64,000 nt of DNA from DUQW01 sp050953805 (GTDB lineage Bacteria > Bacillota_I > Bacilli_A > Acholeplasmatales > Acholeplasmataceae), in contig JBMNNE010000001.1 in the NCBI GenBank assembly GCA_050953805.1, forward strand, positions 186,001 to 250,000, read 5' to 3'. The stretch's first letter is position 1, and each line of letters starts with the position of its first letter. Both the position numbers and the translations under genes were made by a program. A model generated the notes under the pieces. The model was not told the origin of the DNA, searched no databases, and saw only the letters and a list, made by a program, of their open reading frames with translations. Below are positions 16,695 to 26,017 of the stretch, piece by piece.

Positions 16695-18044
16695 TTAATG
16701 ACCAAGTTTGGCTAAAGATTCGTATGATTTTTGAGCTTCTTCTTGAGCTCTGTCCACAGCTGTACCTTTCCAGATTTCTCTAATCATAGCTTCACCTGGA
16801 CCCCAATAGTGTTGAACTTCTGGAATCGTAGGCATTGGCACAGATGTTTCTAATTGTTTTGACATTGCCATTAGTAATGCGTCAGCAGTTACTCCAGGAA
16901 TATTAGATAATAATTCAGATTTTAATGCTGGTAATTTACCTTTATGTTTGTATAATAGTTCCATCGCTTTATCTGAGTTCATAAACTCAACAAAAGCAAC
17001 AGCAGCTGGAATATTTCTTGAATATTTATAAACTGCAGTCATAATCGCACCAGCGAATGTTCTAGCTGGTTGACCATTAATTGATGGCATTGGCGCAACA
17101 CCTAACTCAATAACATCTTTAGCAGCTGTATAAGCTTCAATATTCCAAGGACCAGCAATAATTAGAGGAATTTTACCTTCTTCAAAATGGTTTCCGAATC
17201 CTTTGGCATCTGTACTTGTTCCAGAAACAACAGGTTTTAATTCATCTCTAAACCAAGTTAATGCGTTAGTAACTGCAGTTGAATCTAATCCGACATTGTC
17301 TTTGTCATCTAGATCTTCACCAAATGGATAGAATCCAAATGCTGAGTAGAATCCTTGCATGAAATATGAGTCAGCAAAATGGCTTGAAGTTGTGAAGTAA
17401 CGATAACCATTTTCAGCATTAGTTAAAGTTGATCCTTCTGGTTTTTGAGCATTCCAGATTTTAGCTTTACTAATTAAATCTTCCATTGTTTTTGGAACAT
17501 CAGCTTCTTTAATTAGTTTTTTGTTGTAATATAGACCAACTGATTCAATTGAAGTTGGCATTGCAAATAGTCTAGTTTGAGCATTTGAACTAGGACCATA
17601 TGTCTTAGTAGCATCATCATATTGAACTTGAGCAATTTGAGCTCCTAGTGGGTGCGATCTTTGTTCAACTAATTGTTTAGTACTTTGTGGTAAAGCATAT
17701 AATAAGTCTTCTAAAATCGCAGGTGCTAAGTGGTCATGTGGAAATTGGAAAACGTCAGGTCCACCACCAGTAGGTCCAACAACTTTTAATCTATCTCTAG
17801 ATTCTACTGAACCTTCGTGACGGTGTCTTACAGTAATGTTTTTACCTGCTTCAGTTTTATTAAACTCAGCAATTAATTCTTTAGCATAGTCTCCTTTTTC
17901 ATCGTCTAACCAAGCCCAAATTTCTACTTTTTTAGTTAAAACTTGTGAAAAGTCTACAACTTCTCCTTCTTTTTTAGCACAAGCAGCAACTGTTACAGCA
18001 ACAAGTACTGCTAAAATTAATAATAAATATTTTCTTACTCTCAT
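16695..18044 (-). CDS. MalE-type maltodextrin-binding lipoprotein
   Basis: 449 residues. The signal peptide ends in lipobox TVAAC, so it is lipid-anchored outside the membrane. The mature part is a family 1 extracellular solute-binding protein: KVEIWAWLDDEKGDY at the start, GPDVFQFPHDHLAP, AMPTSIESVGLYYNKKLI, FGNHFEEGKIPLIIAGPWNIEAY, and FAGAIMTAVYKYS. This is the maltose/maltodextrin class. It delivers substrate to the MalF/MalG-like permeases encoded downstream. It starts 12 bp after the CBM-protein gene with GAGGT before the ATG. No ATPase gene is in the cluster. Confidence 0.92.
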   Translation of the reverse strand: MRVRKYLLLILAVLVAVTVAACAKKEGEVVDFSQVLTKKVEIWAWLDDEKGDYAKELIAEFNKTEAGKNITVRHRHEGSVESRDRLKVVGPTGGGPDVFQFPHDHLAPAILEDLLYALPQSTKQLVEQRSHPLGAQIAQVQYDDATKTYGPSSNAQTRLFAMPTSIESVGLYYNKKLIKEADVPKTMEDLISKAKIWNAQKPEGSTLTNAENGYRYFTTSSHFADSYFMQGFYSAFGFYPFGEDLDDKDNVGLDSTAVTNALTWFRDELKPVVSGTSTDAKGFGNHFEEGKIPLIIAGPWNIEAYTAAKDVIELGVAPMPSINGQPARTFAGAIMTAVYKYSRNIPAAVAFVEFMNSDKAMELLYKHKGKLPALKSELLSNIPGVTADALLMAMSKQLETSVPMPTIPEVQHYWGPGEAMIREIWKGTAVDRAQEEAQKSYESLAKLGH

Positions 18045-18055
18045 TAGTCTTTACC

Positions 18056-20044
18056 TCATTTCCCTATTTTTTTAACTACCCTAAAGATAAATACTACTTC
18101 AGTAACGTGTCCCCAATCATCTTCAACACGTAGTAAGATTTTGTAATCGCCTAATTCATTAGTGTCTAGTGTTCTAAATTCGTTTGGTGATCCAGGAACA
18201 TAAACACGATGAGTAATGTTTCCATCTCGGTTATCATCGGCTCTAAATACTGGGAACATTTGTGGGTCCCATTTAGAATATCTTTCGATTTCAATAACTC
18301 CAATATTACCTTCAAAAATAGTGAAAGTTGTTTGGAAAATAATTTCAGGTGCTTCTCTGTCTAAGTCTAACTCAGCAAAGATTGCTTCTGGAACTACAAG
18401 ATCTTCACCAGCGGTATCATTAGCTAAAGTAAAGGCTTCAGCTTCAGCTGGATATTCAGCACCAGCAACTGGTTCAGTTTTCCACTTAACTAAATCTTGA
18501 AGAACGATGGTGTTTAATTCACCAATTTCTAGTTTACGGTTACCTTTAACATCTTCTTCATAAGGCCAATCTGGACCATAAACATATTTGTATTCGAAAG
18601 ATTGTTGTAATAAAGTCGCCTTAACTTCTAATCTCCAAACTCCATCTGTACCTTTTTGAAGTTTCCAGTTAGATCTTCCTGGTTTCCAGCCATTGATACT
18701 TCCTACAACATATACTGCCGGAGTTCCTTCTGGAGCGGTTACTTCAAATCTAATTGTTCTTTCTTGAAGTGGATGAGGTGATTTATATACGATGCGATAG
18801 TTTTTCTTATGATCTAGTTGAGAACCTAATGTTAAAATAAATTCACTAGCTTTATCCTTGCTTTCGTCGAAACCAACTTTTGTAACTGGTACTTTATTAG
18901 CTGTTTCTTCTCCGTCAACAACTTCAACAACACTAAATCTTTCTTTAATAGCATTTCTTATCGCTTCTTTTTCTGTATCAGTAAAGCCACCAGTAGCAAA
19001 GTTAGTAACAATATTTAAGTTAAATTTAGTATGAACAATACTATTTCCATCATCATCTTTCTTAGCGAATGTTCCTTTTCCATCAGCATAACTACCTAAG
19101 TCAAATTTAAGAGTAAATGCTTCTTCACCAAATCCTGCTAAATTTTCACCAAAGAAAACATTTTCATTAGATGTATTGCCGCCGCCAGCATCCATAACAA
19201 ACATTGGAGTAGCCGAACCTACTTGAACATCGTCAGCAAAAATTCCTAAATCAGGAACAGTCGCTTTTTTAAGGTCACCAGTATATTTGCTGTCGTCACC
19301 ACCAGCATAAACAATTAATCCAACATCATCGATTTTATCGGCAGTTTGACTTAATATCGCCCCTTTTACTGGAGTAGACCCAATTACTGCCACATCTTTA
19401 AACAATTTGTTTGGTGCTGCCCATGCCGAAGCGTTGTGGTCTTCGATCCAACCCCATGAGTAGAAACCTAAATTTTCATCATAACCGTTATTTGGGTCAT
19501 AAAATAAAACTAATAGGTTAACTTTTGCTGGATCAGCAACTAAATAAGCAACTTCATTCTTTTCTGCATCAGCACCAACGCCCTTTGAACCTTCAAAAAC
19601 GTAAACATGATAAGTTGTACCAGCAGCAAATGATGAAATGTTAATTAAGATATCTGTCCCACCACTGGTTAATTTTTGACCCCAATCCGGATCAATTGTA
19701 CCTTTTTCATCATCAAAACTGTTTGCGACAACCGGAATGAAGCCAATGGTTGCCCCTTCAGCGGTCGTTGCCTCAACATGATAAACGAAATAGATACCAA
19801 ATTCATCAGTACCTGTTGGCTTAACGCTTCCGCCTTTCTTGACATATTCATTGCCAACTTTTACTAAAACATCTCCGCCCCATGTGTGACCTCCAACAAG
19901 TTCGTAATCATCGTCCCATTTATGGAAGTGAACTACTACTGTTGTTTCTTCAGCACCAGCTGCAGGTAAGGCCGCATGTACCATTAGCCCTCCAACAACT
20001 GCGGTTAGGAGTAGTAAAGTAATAAATGATAATAATCTCTTCAT
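18056..20044 (-). CDS. Secreted multi-CBM alpha-glucan-binding protein without catalytic domain
   Basis: 662 residues with a clear signal peptide (MKRLLSFITLLLLTAVVGGL..AAGAEE). Two CBM41-like modules follow: TTVVVHFHKWDDDYELVGGH near residue 35, and VNLLVLFYDPNNGYDENLGF with YSWGW near 180. A CBM20/48-like starch-binding fold sits at about residues 455-540 (APEGTPAVYVVGSINGWKPG, FEYKYVYGPDWPYEED). No GH13 motifs are present. There is no lipobox, sortase signal or C-terminal TM, so how it stays at the surface is unclear. First gene of the operon with malE, malF and malG, so it probably captures starch or glycogen for the cycle. A strong AAGGAGG precedes the ATG. Confidence 0.82.
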   Translation of the reverse strand: MKRLLSFITLLLLTAVVGGLMVHAALPAAGAEETTVVVHFHKWDDDYELVGGHTWGGDVLVKVGNEYVKKGGSVKPTGTDEFGIYFVYHVEATTAEGATIGFIPVVANSFDDEKGTIDPDWGQKLTSGGTDILINISSFAAGTTYHVYVFEGSKGVGADAEKNEVAYLVADPAKVNLLVLFYDPNNGYDENLGFYSWGWIEDHNASAWAAPNKLFKDVAVIGSTPVKGAILSQTADKIDDVGLIVYAGGDDSKYTGDLKKATVPDLGIFADDVQVGSATPMFVMDAGGGNTSNENVFFGENLAGFGEEAFTLKFDLGSYADGKGTFAKKDDDGNSIVHTKFNLNIVTNFATGGFTDTEKEAIRNAIKERFSVVEVVDGEETANKVPVTKVGFDESKDKASEFILTLGSQLDHKKNYRIVYKSPHPLQERTIRFEVTAPEGTPAVYVVGSINGWKPGRSNWKLQKGTDGVWRLEVKATLLQQSFEYKYVYGPDWPYEEDVKGNRKLEIGELNTIVLQDLVKWKTEPVAGAEYPAEAEAFTLANDTAGEDLVVPEAIFAELDLDREAPEIIFQTTFTIFEGNIGVIEIERYSKWDPQMFPVFRADDNRDGNITHRVYVPGSPNEFRTLDTNELGDYKILLRVEDDWGHVTEVVFIFRVVKKIGK

Positions 20045-20099
20045 ATCTTTTTATTTCCTCCTTTGATATGTTTTAATTATATTAATCATACCTACCTAC

Positions 20100-20137
20100 A
20101 TTATATACAAAATAACCTCAAAATGTAAGCGGTTACT
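20100..20137 (-). promoter_or_regulatory. Promoter of the transporter operon with LacI/CcpA-type operator
   Basis: On the minus strand TATAAT is 20105-20100 and, 17 nt upstream, TTACAT (20128-20123) serves as a poor -35. The sequence TGTAAGCGGTTACT (20124-20137) overlaps that -35. It matches the cre/MalR-type consensus TGWAANCGNTNWCA at 13 of 14 positions. Confidence 0.6.
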
Positions 20138-20149
20138 CTTTTTTTGTTT

Positions 20150-20163
20150 TGAAACCGCTTGCA
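20150..20163 (+). promoter_or_regulatory. Second LacI/CcpA-type operator upstream of the pullulanase gene
   Basis: TGAAACCGCTTGCA matches TGWAANCGNTNWCA at 13 of 14 positions. Its centre is 26 bp from the first operator, and it lies about 65 bp upstream of the pullulanase start, upstream of a TATGAT box (20201-20206). The pair sits between divergent genes of the same pathway. Confidence 0.6.
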
Positions 20164-20229
20164 AGATTTGATTAGTTAGATTATTATCATCATATTATGA
20201 TATGATATCTACGAAAGTGAGGAATGTAT

Positions 20230-23085
20230 ATGAAGAGAATCTTATCTTTTTTATCGATATTTATGTTGCTTTTGTTGACATCAATAACCGTTGGTGCCAG
20301 CAACAAATTAAATACATTAGTCGTCAATTATTATCGCTATTTTGACCATGATGCTTTACACACCGCTTGGATTTGGCAATATGCCCCAAATGGTGGTGAC
20401 GGTGTTAAAGATCATGAATTTCAAAAAAGTACTGATCCTGAATCTAGATGGTTAACTTTGGAAGTCGATTTAAAAAATGACACTAGATATCAAGGAAGTA
20501 CTGCTGTTGGTATTATTATTAAAAGAGGAACTGGTTGGAGTGGTGCTAGAGAACCAGGCGGAGATCGAATTATTGACTTAAGTAAAGTTAGTGTATCTAA
20601 TGGAGTCGGTAATGTTTACTTTGTTCAAGAAGATGTCAATATCTATTATTCAATTAGTGAAGCTGATACTTCTGATAAAGTTTTAGATGCCGCTTTTGAT
20701 GCTAATAATAAAATCAATATTTATGCAACCTTACCTCCAACTAAAACTTTAGTTTATTCTAACGGTGTGAAAGTTCAAGAGTTTGGTGCCCAAACAACTT
20801 ACCACTATACAATTACCCTTGATCAATTTGATATCAACAAACAATATGAAATAGAACTTCATTTTGGTAATAAAGTTAGTGCTCGCTATGGTGTTTCTCT
20901 ACGAAACCTTTATAGTACTACAATCTTTGAAGATGCCTTTCATTATGATGGTGATTTAGGTGTAATTTATAGTAAAGAAAAATCAATTTTTAGATTGTGG
21001 TCACCAATTAGCGAACAAGCAAATCTACTTCTTTATCATCAAGGCCACCCTGAATTTGATCGTAACGGAAAAGCTAATGTCGAAAAAGATCCTTATGAAA
21101 GACTACAAATGACTAATATTGGTAAAGGAACTTGGGAAGTCGAAGTTAATGGTGATTTAGCTGGTAAATATTATACTTTTGAAGTTGCCTACAATAATCA
21201 AACTCATGAATTTGTCGACCCATATGCTTATTCAACTGGAGCTAACGGATTAAGGGCTCAAGTAGTTGATTTTTCAAAAACTAATCCTAAAAAATGGTCA
21301 TATAATTCACGACCAAATACGATTACCAATATGACTGATTATATTTTATACGAACTACATGTTAGAGACTTAACAACCCACTCAAGCTGGGGCGGCAACC
21401 CTGATCATGCCGGAACTTTCTTAGGAGTAGCTGAAAGTGGTACTTCTTATACTGATGATAATGGATTGACCGTTACTACCGGACTTGATCATTTAGCTGA
21501 ACTAGGAATTAATGCGGTTCACTTCTTACCAATCTTTGATTTCGGTTATATTGATGAAACAAAAATTGATGATGAAAATTATATGAGTGTCCACGGTTTT
21601 AACTGGGGGTACATGCCATATAATTTTAATACTCCTGAAGGTTCATACTCAACCAATCCATTTGATGGATATGTTCGAGTTAAAGAATTAAAAGAAATGA
21701 TTCAAGCCCTTCATAATAAAAATATTAGAGTGGTCATGGATGTTGTCTATAACCACACTGGAGAAACTGCTGGTTCACAATTTGAAAAATCTATGCCAGG
21801 TTACTATTTCAGACAAAATGCTGATGGCAGTTATTCTAATGGTAGTGGAACTGGTAATGAAACCGCTAGTGAAAGGTCAATGTTTAGAAAATATATGGTT
21901 GATTCAGTTAAATTCTGGGCTACCGAATACAATATTTCTGGTTTCCGATTTGACTTAATGGCTCTTCATGATGTTGAAACAATGAATCAAATTAGACAGG
22001 CTGTTAACAAAATCGATCCAACCATTATTTTATACGGTGAACCATGGATGGGTGGCGATTCTCCACTTGATGAAAAAATAAGAGTAGATAAAAACAACAT
22101 GTCAAAAGTTAGTGACAATATTGCCTCATTTAATGATAATACTCGTAACGCCATTAAGTGGGATTGGAATAAAGGAATTACTGAACTTAATGTGTTAAAT
22201 TCGATAAGATATGGTATCGCCGGTGGCGTTATGTTAGATTATGCTAACGCTCAAGACAATGTTGCTTCTTTCCATCACGAACCACACAAAATTATTAATT
22301 ATGTTTCGGCTCACGATGATGAAACCTTAAGGGATTTTAACTACATCAAAAATACTAACGATGATGAAACCTTAGAATTACTCCAAAAACAATCCAATAC
22401 TTTTATCTTAACCTCACAAGGAATTCCTTTCCTACACGCTGGTGTTGACTTTATGAGATCAAAACCAGTTACTGAGGCTGATGGTGCCACTAGTGATAAC
22501 CGAGTTGTCAAAGGTACATCAGGAAACTCATATAATTTACCTGATACTGTCAATCAATTAAACTGGGAAAATAAAGCAAAATACTATGATGTCTATAATT
22601 ACTATCGCCATTTAATTGCCTTTAGAAGAATTATGCCAAGTTTAAGATTAAATTCGCCTGAAGCAATTAAACAAAGGTTAGAATTTATTGATCCTGAAAA
22701 TAATAAACAATTAATGTATCGCATTAAAGGTGATGACAATACCCCCGATATCGTTGTCGTTCACACTAACAAATCATTCGGTAGTTTTACCACCGATAAA
22801 GATTATATTAGAATTACTAACAATATGGCTCAAGCTGATGCTCACGGATTTATGAAAGTTCCCAAAGGCACTAAATTAAGTTTAATTGAATTTAGCTCAC
22901 TAATTTTAGTTGAAGACAATGGTAAATTTAACTACAACCCTGGAGCTCAACCTTATAATTTCTCAACTCCAAGAAGCGCTTCAAGAAATGTTGGTCTAAT
23001 TTTAGGAATTACCATTCCAATTGTTGTCTTAGCTATTGCTGGAATTGTTGTTTTAATTACAATTAAAAAACGAAAATCGTTATAA
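20230..23085 (+). CDS. pulA: Extracellular membrane-anchored type I pullulanase
   Basis: 951 residues. A signal peptide (MKRILSFLSIFMLLLLTSITVGA) is followed by a CBM41-like module (LNTLVVNYYRYFDHDALHT). Next come a linker domain, a CBM48-like module (IFRLWSPISEQANLLLY) and the GH13_14 barrel: signature FNWGYMPYNF, region I DVVYNHTG, nucleophile Asp in GFRFDLMALHD, acid/base Glu in LYGEPWMGG, region IV VSAHDDET. A C-terminal TM segment (VGLILGITIPIVVLAIAGIV) plus a KKRKSL tail anchors it facing out. It would attack pullulan and branched starch at the surface. ATG 20230 is preferred (GTGAGG seven bases upstream) over ATG 20224. Divergent from the CBM/transporter operon. Confidence 0.93.
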   Translation: MKRILSFLSIFMLLLLTSITVGASNKLNTLVVNYYRYFDHDALHTAWIWQYAPNGGDGVKDHEFQKSTDPESRWLTLEVDLKNDTRYQGSTAVGIIIKRGTGWSGAREPGGDRIIDLSKVSVSNGVGNVYFVQEDVNIYYSISEADTSDKVLDAAFDANNKINIYATLPPTKTLVYSNGVKVQEFGAQTTYHYTITLDQFDINKQYEIELHFGNKVSARYGVSLRNLYSTTIFEDAFHYDGDLGVIYSKEKSIFRLWSPISEQANLLLYHQGHPEFDRNGKANVEKDPYERLQMTNIGKGTWEVEVNGDLAGKYYTFEVAYNNQTHEFVDPYAYSTGANGLRAQVVDFSKTNPKKWSYNSRPNTITNMTDYILYELHVRDLTTHSSWGGNPDHAGTFLGVAESGTSYTDDNGLTVTTGLDHLAELGINAVHFLPIFDFGYIDETKIDDENYMSVHGFNWGYMPYNFNTPEGSYSTNPFDGYVRVKELKEMIQALHNKNIRVVMDVVYNHTGETAGSQFEKSMPGYYFRQNADGSYSNGSGTGNETASERSMFRKYMVDSVKFWATEYNISGFRFDLMALHDVETMNQIRQAVNKIDPTIILYGEPWMGGDSPLDEKIRVDKNNMSKVSDNIASFNDNTRNAIKWDWNKGITELNVLNSIRYGIAGGVMLDYANAQDNVASFHHEPHKIINYVSAHDDETLRDFNYIKNTNDDETLELLQKQSNTFILTSQGIPFLHAGVDFMRSKPVTEADGATSDNRVVKGTSGNSYNLPDTVNQLNWENKAKYYDVYNYYRHLIAFRRIMPSLRLNSPEAIKQRLEFIDPENNKQLMYRIKGDDNTPDIVVVHTNKSFGSFTTDKDYIRITNNMAQADAHGFMKVPKGTKLSLIEFSSLILVEDNGKFNYNPGAQPYNFSTPRSASRNVGLILGITIPIVVLAIAGIVVLITIKKRKSL

Positions 23086-23109
23086 AAAAAGGACCTATGT
23101 CCTTTTTTT
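23084..23109. terminator. Bidirectional terminator after pullulanase
   Basis: An 11-bp stem AAAAAAAGGAC/GTCCTTTTTTT with a CTAT loop, between the convergent pullulanase and DUF1189 genes. It works as an A-tract/T-tract structure on both strands. Confidence 0.9.
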
Positions 23110-23950
23110 AAGCACTAAACTCACTTTTTCCATATTTCAACATTACAATCATCAAGATAATTCCAATACCAAATTGAACGATAACTGGGGTTAATGCATG
23201 AGTGAAAAATCCAATGATAAATGATATAATCGAAGGAATTGTCATTGAGGCAACGACAATTTTCATACCATCAAAGTAACTCATATAATTAACATAACCA
23301 AATCTAAATAGTTGTAGTAACCCAGATAAAACGAAAATTAAGATAATATACAACAAGATTTGAACTGAAGAATAAACTAAAATGGCATAAAAAGCATTTT
23401 GACGATCAAAACTTTTTTCAATAGAAATAGCCAACTTAGATAGAGCTTGATTTTTTTCTCGATGATTACTAATATTATTAATATCTTCAAAGTTTACTTC
23501 TTCAGTAAACCCGTGATAATTTCCTTCTAAAATAGATTTCCCATCGCCTTTAACATAATAAATTTTTTTATTAGTAAAAATTAATTGACGAATTTCTTTA
23601 TCAATCGTTAATCCTTCTTCACTAATTAAGAAGCGATAAGTAATATCGCCATTTACTGAATCTTTATAGACTACCGAAGCTGACTGACCAGAAGAACTAT
23701 TAACTCCAGTTAACGGATGAATAGTAATGTCATTAGGTAATTTTTTGCCAACATTTTCTACTGACAAAAAATTATTCTCAACAAATCCTAATCTCCAGCC
23801 ACCTTCTCGCAAGTTAGTATAATTAAATGAAAATAAGCTCACAAATGAGATTAAAATAAAGTAGATAATAAATTTCCAAAATGCGACAAATCTTAATTTT
23901 AGAATTCGATTTAAGAAAAAGCTGTCACGAAATATTCTAACTAAAAACAT
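23108..23950 (-). CDS. DUF1189-family membrane protein (MalA-like)
   Basis: 280 residues. There is one membrane segment near residues 28-45 (FWKFIIYFILISFVSLFSF), then an extracytoplasmic domain of about 130 residues with ITIHPLTGVNS and YYVKGDGKSILEG. Three C-terminal membrane segments end it. This is the DUF1189 layout. A DUF1189 protein called MalA lies in the maltodextrin locus of Streptococcus pneumoniae, which supports a role in this pathway, although its biochemical function is unknown. Third gene of an operon after the RDD protein and the lipoprotein amylase (2-bp gap). The Shine-Dalgarno is modest (AAGG). Confidence 0.72.
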   Translation of the reverse strand: MFLVRIFRDSFFLNRILKLRFVAFWKFIIYFILISFVSLFSFNYTNLREGGWRLGFVENNFLSVENVGKKLPNDITIHPLTGVNSSSGQSASVVYKDSVNGDITYRFLISEEGLTIDKEIRQLIFTNKKIYYVKGDGKSILEGNYHGFTEEVNFEDINNISNHREKNQALSKLAISIEKSFDRQNAFYAILVYSSVQILLYIILIFVLSGLLQLFRFGYVNYMSYFDGMKIVVASMTIPSIISFIIGFFTHALTPVIVQFGIGIILMIVMLKYGKSEFSA

Positions 23951-23952
23951 CT

Positions 23953-25485
23953 TTATAAAGCCTTATCCACCGAACTAATTTCACCAATATAAGTTCCCAT
24001 TGGTGGAATTAATTGAGTTCCATATATATCTTTAATTACATCGAAATTAACTTCTTTTTCATTTGATGTTAAATTATGAATAATTAATAAAATTTGAGTA
24101 TGTCCATCAATATTAACTTGTCTAATAAAAGCGACAGCACTACTAATTCCATCAACTCTTATAAAACTATTACCATACATTAAAGCTGGGTTTTCTCTTC
24201 TAACTTTAATCATTTCTACATAATGATTATATAGTGAATTCGGATTATTCTTTTGTTGAGACAGTCTTTCAACACTATCGTTTCCATCAATTAATGGAAA
24301 CCAATTTGTTAAAGCGGAATCATCTAGATCCCATAAAAATGGTTGTCTTCTTGGTTCGTCATAAGTCGTAATTGGTTTGCCATTATCATCAACATATCCA
24401 GGGACCGTTCCACCTTCAATTCGTCTTCCCTTCATTCCTAATTCTTCTCCGTAATATATATATGGATTACCTGGTAAAGTTAAAAGAATACTTGAGGCTA
24501 GTTTTTGATTAGTTAAATTAGGCTGCATTGAGGCGAAACGATTCATATCGTGATTAGTTATGAATGGAGCGTCAATAAACTTAGGATTAAACTCCGATAA
24601 TTCACTATATATTCTTTGTAAAGATAATTGAAGACGCGAATATTCACCAGTTTGAAAATACTGAGAAATAACGAAATTAAACATACTATCCGCTCCAAGA
24701 TAATAATCTTCATTCATATTAGTGCTATATTCGAAGTTTTCTCCAACAAAATAAACATCTGGATAATCAGCAATTAACGCTTGTTTGAAGGTTCTAAGTA
24801 ATTTTCCTCCTTCATAATTAGGGTTTTTGACATAATTAGGATCATATGGTTTGGAGAAAAAATGTTTAACCGCATCAAATCTAAATCCAGCAACACCTTT
24901 TTCTAAATAAAATCTTAAAACGTTAGTTAACTCGGTAATTACCTTTTCACTTTTTAAATTTAAATCTCTTGATGAAGGAAAAGTTTCAAAAGCTGCAGTT
25001 CCCTCTTTGGCATTTGTTGGCCAAATAAAAAAATCACGATATTCACTATCTAAATTGTTTAAAGCATCTAAATACCAAACATTATTATCAGCAGCATGAT
25101 TAAATACGGTATCCATAATAATTTTAATATTACGCTTCTTCGCTTCATCAACTAAATGTTCAAAGTCAGCCATCGTTCCAAATTCAGGATTGATTTGATA
25201 ATAATCGGAAATTTCATAACCATGATATGAAATAGTAGGATGAATGGGTGATAACCATAAAGCGGTAACTCCTAAATTAGTAAAATAATCTAATTTATTA
25301 ACAATCCCATTTAAATCACCAACACCATCATCATTACTATCGGCAAAACTACGAACAAAGATTTGATAATAAATATCATTTTTCGGAAATTCTTCAGCAT
25401 ATTGATCAAGAATTGTCTTTTTCTTACAACCAACAATTCCAAAAGCCAATAAAATAATTGATAAAAATAATATAATTCGTTTCAT
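23953..25485 (-). CDS. Lipoprotein alpha-amylase (GH13), cell-surface
   Basis: 510 residues. The signal peptide ends in lipobox GIVGC, so the enzyme is lipid-anchored outside. GH13 motifs: YQIFVRSFADSNDDGVGDL with a metal-loop motif, region I DTVFNHAAD, nucleophile Asp in GFRFDAVKHFF, acid/base Glu in FVGENFEYS, region IV ITNHDMNRF. A C-terminal beta domain follows. It resembles bacterial surface alpha-amylases and SusG/neopullulanase-like enzymes, so cleavage of starch to maltodextrins for the MalE system is inferred. The ATG lies one base after the RDD gene stop (TAAgATG), so translation is coupled. Confidence 0.9.
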   Translation of the reverse strand: MKRIILFLSIILLAFGIVGCKKKTILDQYAEEFPKNDIYYQIFVRSFADSNDDGVGDLNGIVNKLDYFTNLGVTALWLSPIHPTISYHGYEISDYYQINPEFGTMADFEHLVDEAKKRNIKIIMDTVFNHAADNNVWYLDALNNLDSEYRDFFIWPTNAKEGTAAFETFPSSRDLNLKSEKVITELTNVLRFYLEKGVAGFRFDAVKHFFSKPYDPNYVKNPNYEGGKLLRTFKQALIADYPDVYFVGENFEYSTNMNEDYYLGADSMFNFVISQYFQTGEYSRLQLSLQRIYSELSEFNPKFIDAPFITNHDMNRFASMQPNLTNQKLASSILLTLPGNPYIYYGEELGMKGRRIEGGTVPGYVDDNGKPITTYDEPRRQPFLWDLDDSALTNWFPLIDGNDSVERLSQQKNNPNSLYNHYVEMIKVRRENPALMYGNSFIRVDGISSAVAFIRQVNIDGHTQILLIIHNLTSNEKEVNFDVIKDIYGTQLIPPMGTYIGEISSVDKAL

Positions 25486-25486
25486 C

Positions 25487-25945
25487 TTACAATCCTCGTT
25501 TCCTCATTGATTCCGTTTTATTAAATCCATCATCGCCACGATCTCTTACTGGTGGATCGATATCGATAATTCGAGTTCTAAAAATATAATCATGGGGCAA
25601 TCTATTTTCTCTTTTGTCACTAATAAAAAAGAATGTAACTATAAAATAAATTCCAAAAGTAAGAATCCCTAAGGCTAACATAAAAAATTGCCTTAATAAA
25701 ACCCGCCACAACCTAGCATCAACGCCACTTACATCAACAACTTTAATTTTTTCGACTCGTTTACCAAAGGTTTGTCCTTTAGAAATAAAATAAGGCAAAA
25801 AGTAAAATCCAAAAAATGCCCCCAGAATTAAGACCATTCTTAAATATGGTGGTTCACTTAATGGAATACTAAGTAAAACGACCACCATCACACCTGATGT
25901 ATCAATTGCGAAAGATTTAATTATTTTTTCAAAAGATGGAACCAA
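25487..25945 (-). CDS. RDD-family membrane protein
   Basis: 152 residues with three or four membrane segments. RDD-family marks are SFAIDTSG at the first helix (the Arg of the usual R-D pair is not kept), GQTFGKRVEKIKVVDVSG after helix two, and LLRQ. The C-terminal LPHDYIFRTRI corresponds to the usual LHD-x3-T segment. Family function is poorly known; some members are linked to ion transport. First gene of the operon with the surface amylase and the DUF1189 protein. It starts at TTG, with AGAGGT seven bases upstream; no ATG fits. Confidence 0.75.
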   Translation of the reverse strand: MVPSFEKIIKSFAIDTSGVMVVVLLSIPLSEPPYLRMVLILGAFFGFYFLPYFISKGQTFGKRVEKIKVVDVSGVDARLWRVLLRQFFMLALGILTFGIYFIVTFFFISDKRENRLPHDYIFRTRIIDIDPPVRDRGDDGFNKTESMRKRGL

Positions 25946-25972
25946 TCTCTTACCTCTTTTCTTACATCTTTA

Positions 25973-26017
25973 ATTATAACACAAGAAAATATTACACTAT
26001 GTTATTAAACGATAACA
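25973..26017 (-). promoter_or_regulatory. Promoter of RDD-amylase-DUF1189 operon with a weak cre-like site
   Basis: TATAAT on the minus strand is 25978-25973, with a poor -35 (CATAGT). ATTAAACGATAACA (26004-26017), directly upstream, matches 12 of 14 positions of TGWAANCGNTNWCA. It is weaker than the two operators near 20.1 kb and overlaps the end of the sirtuin gene. Confidence 0.35.
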
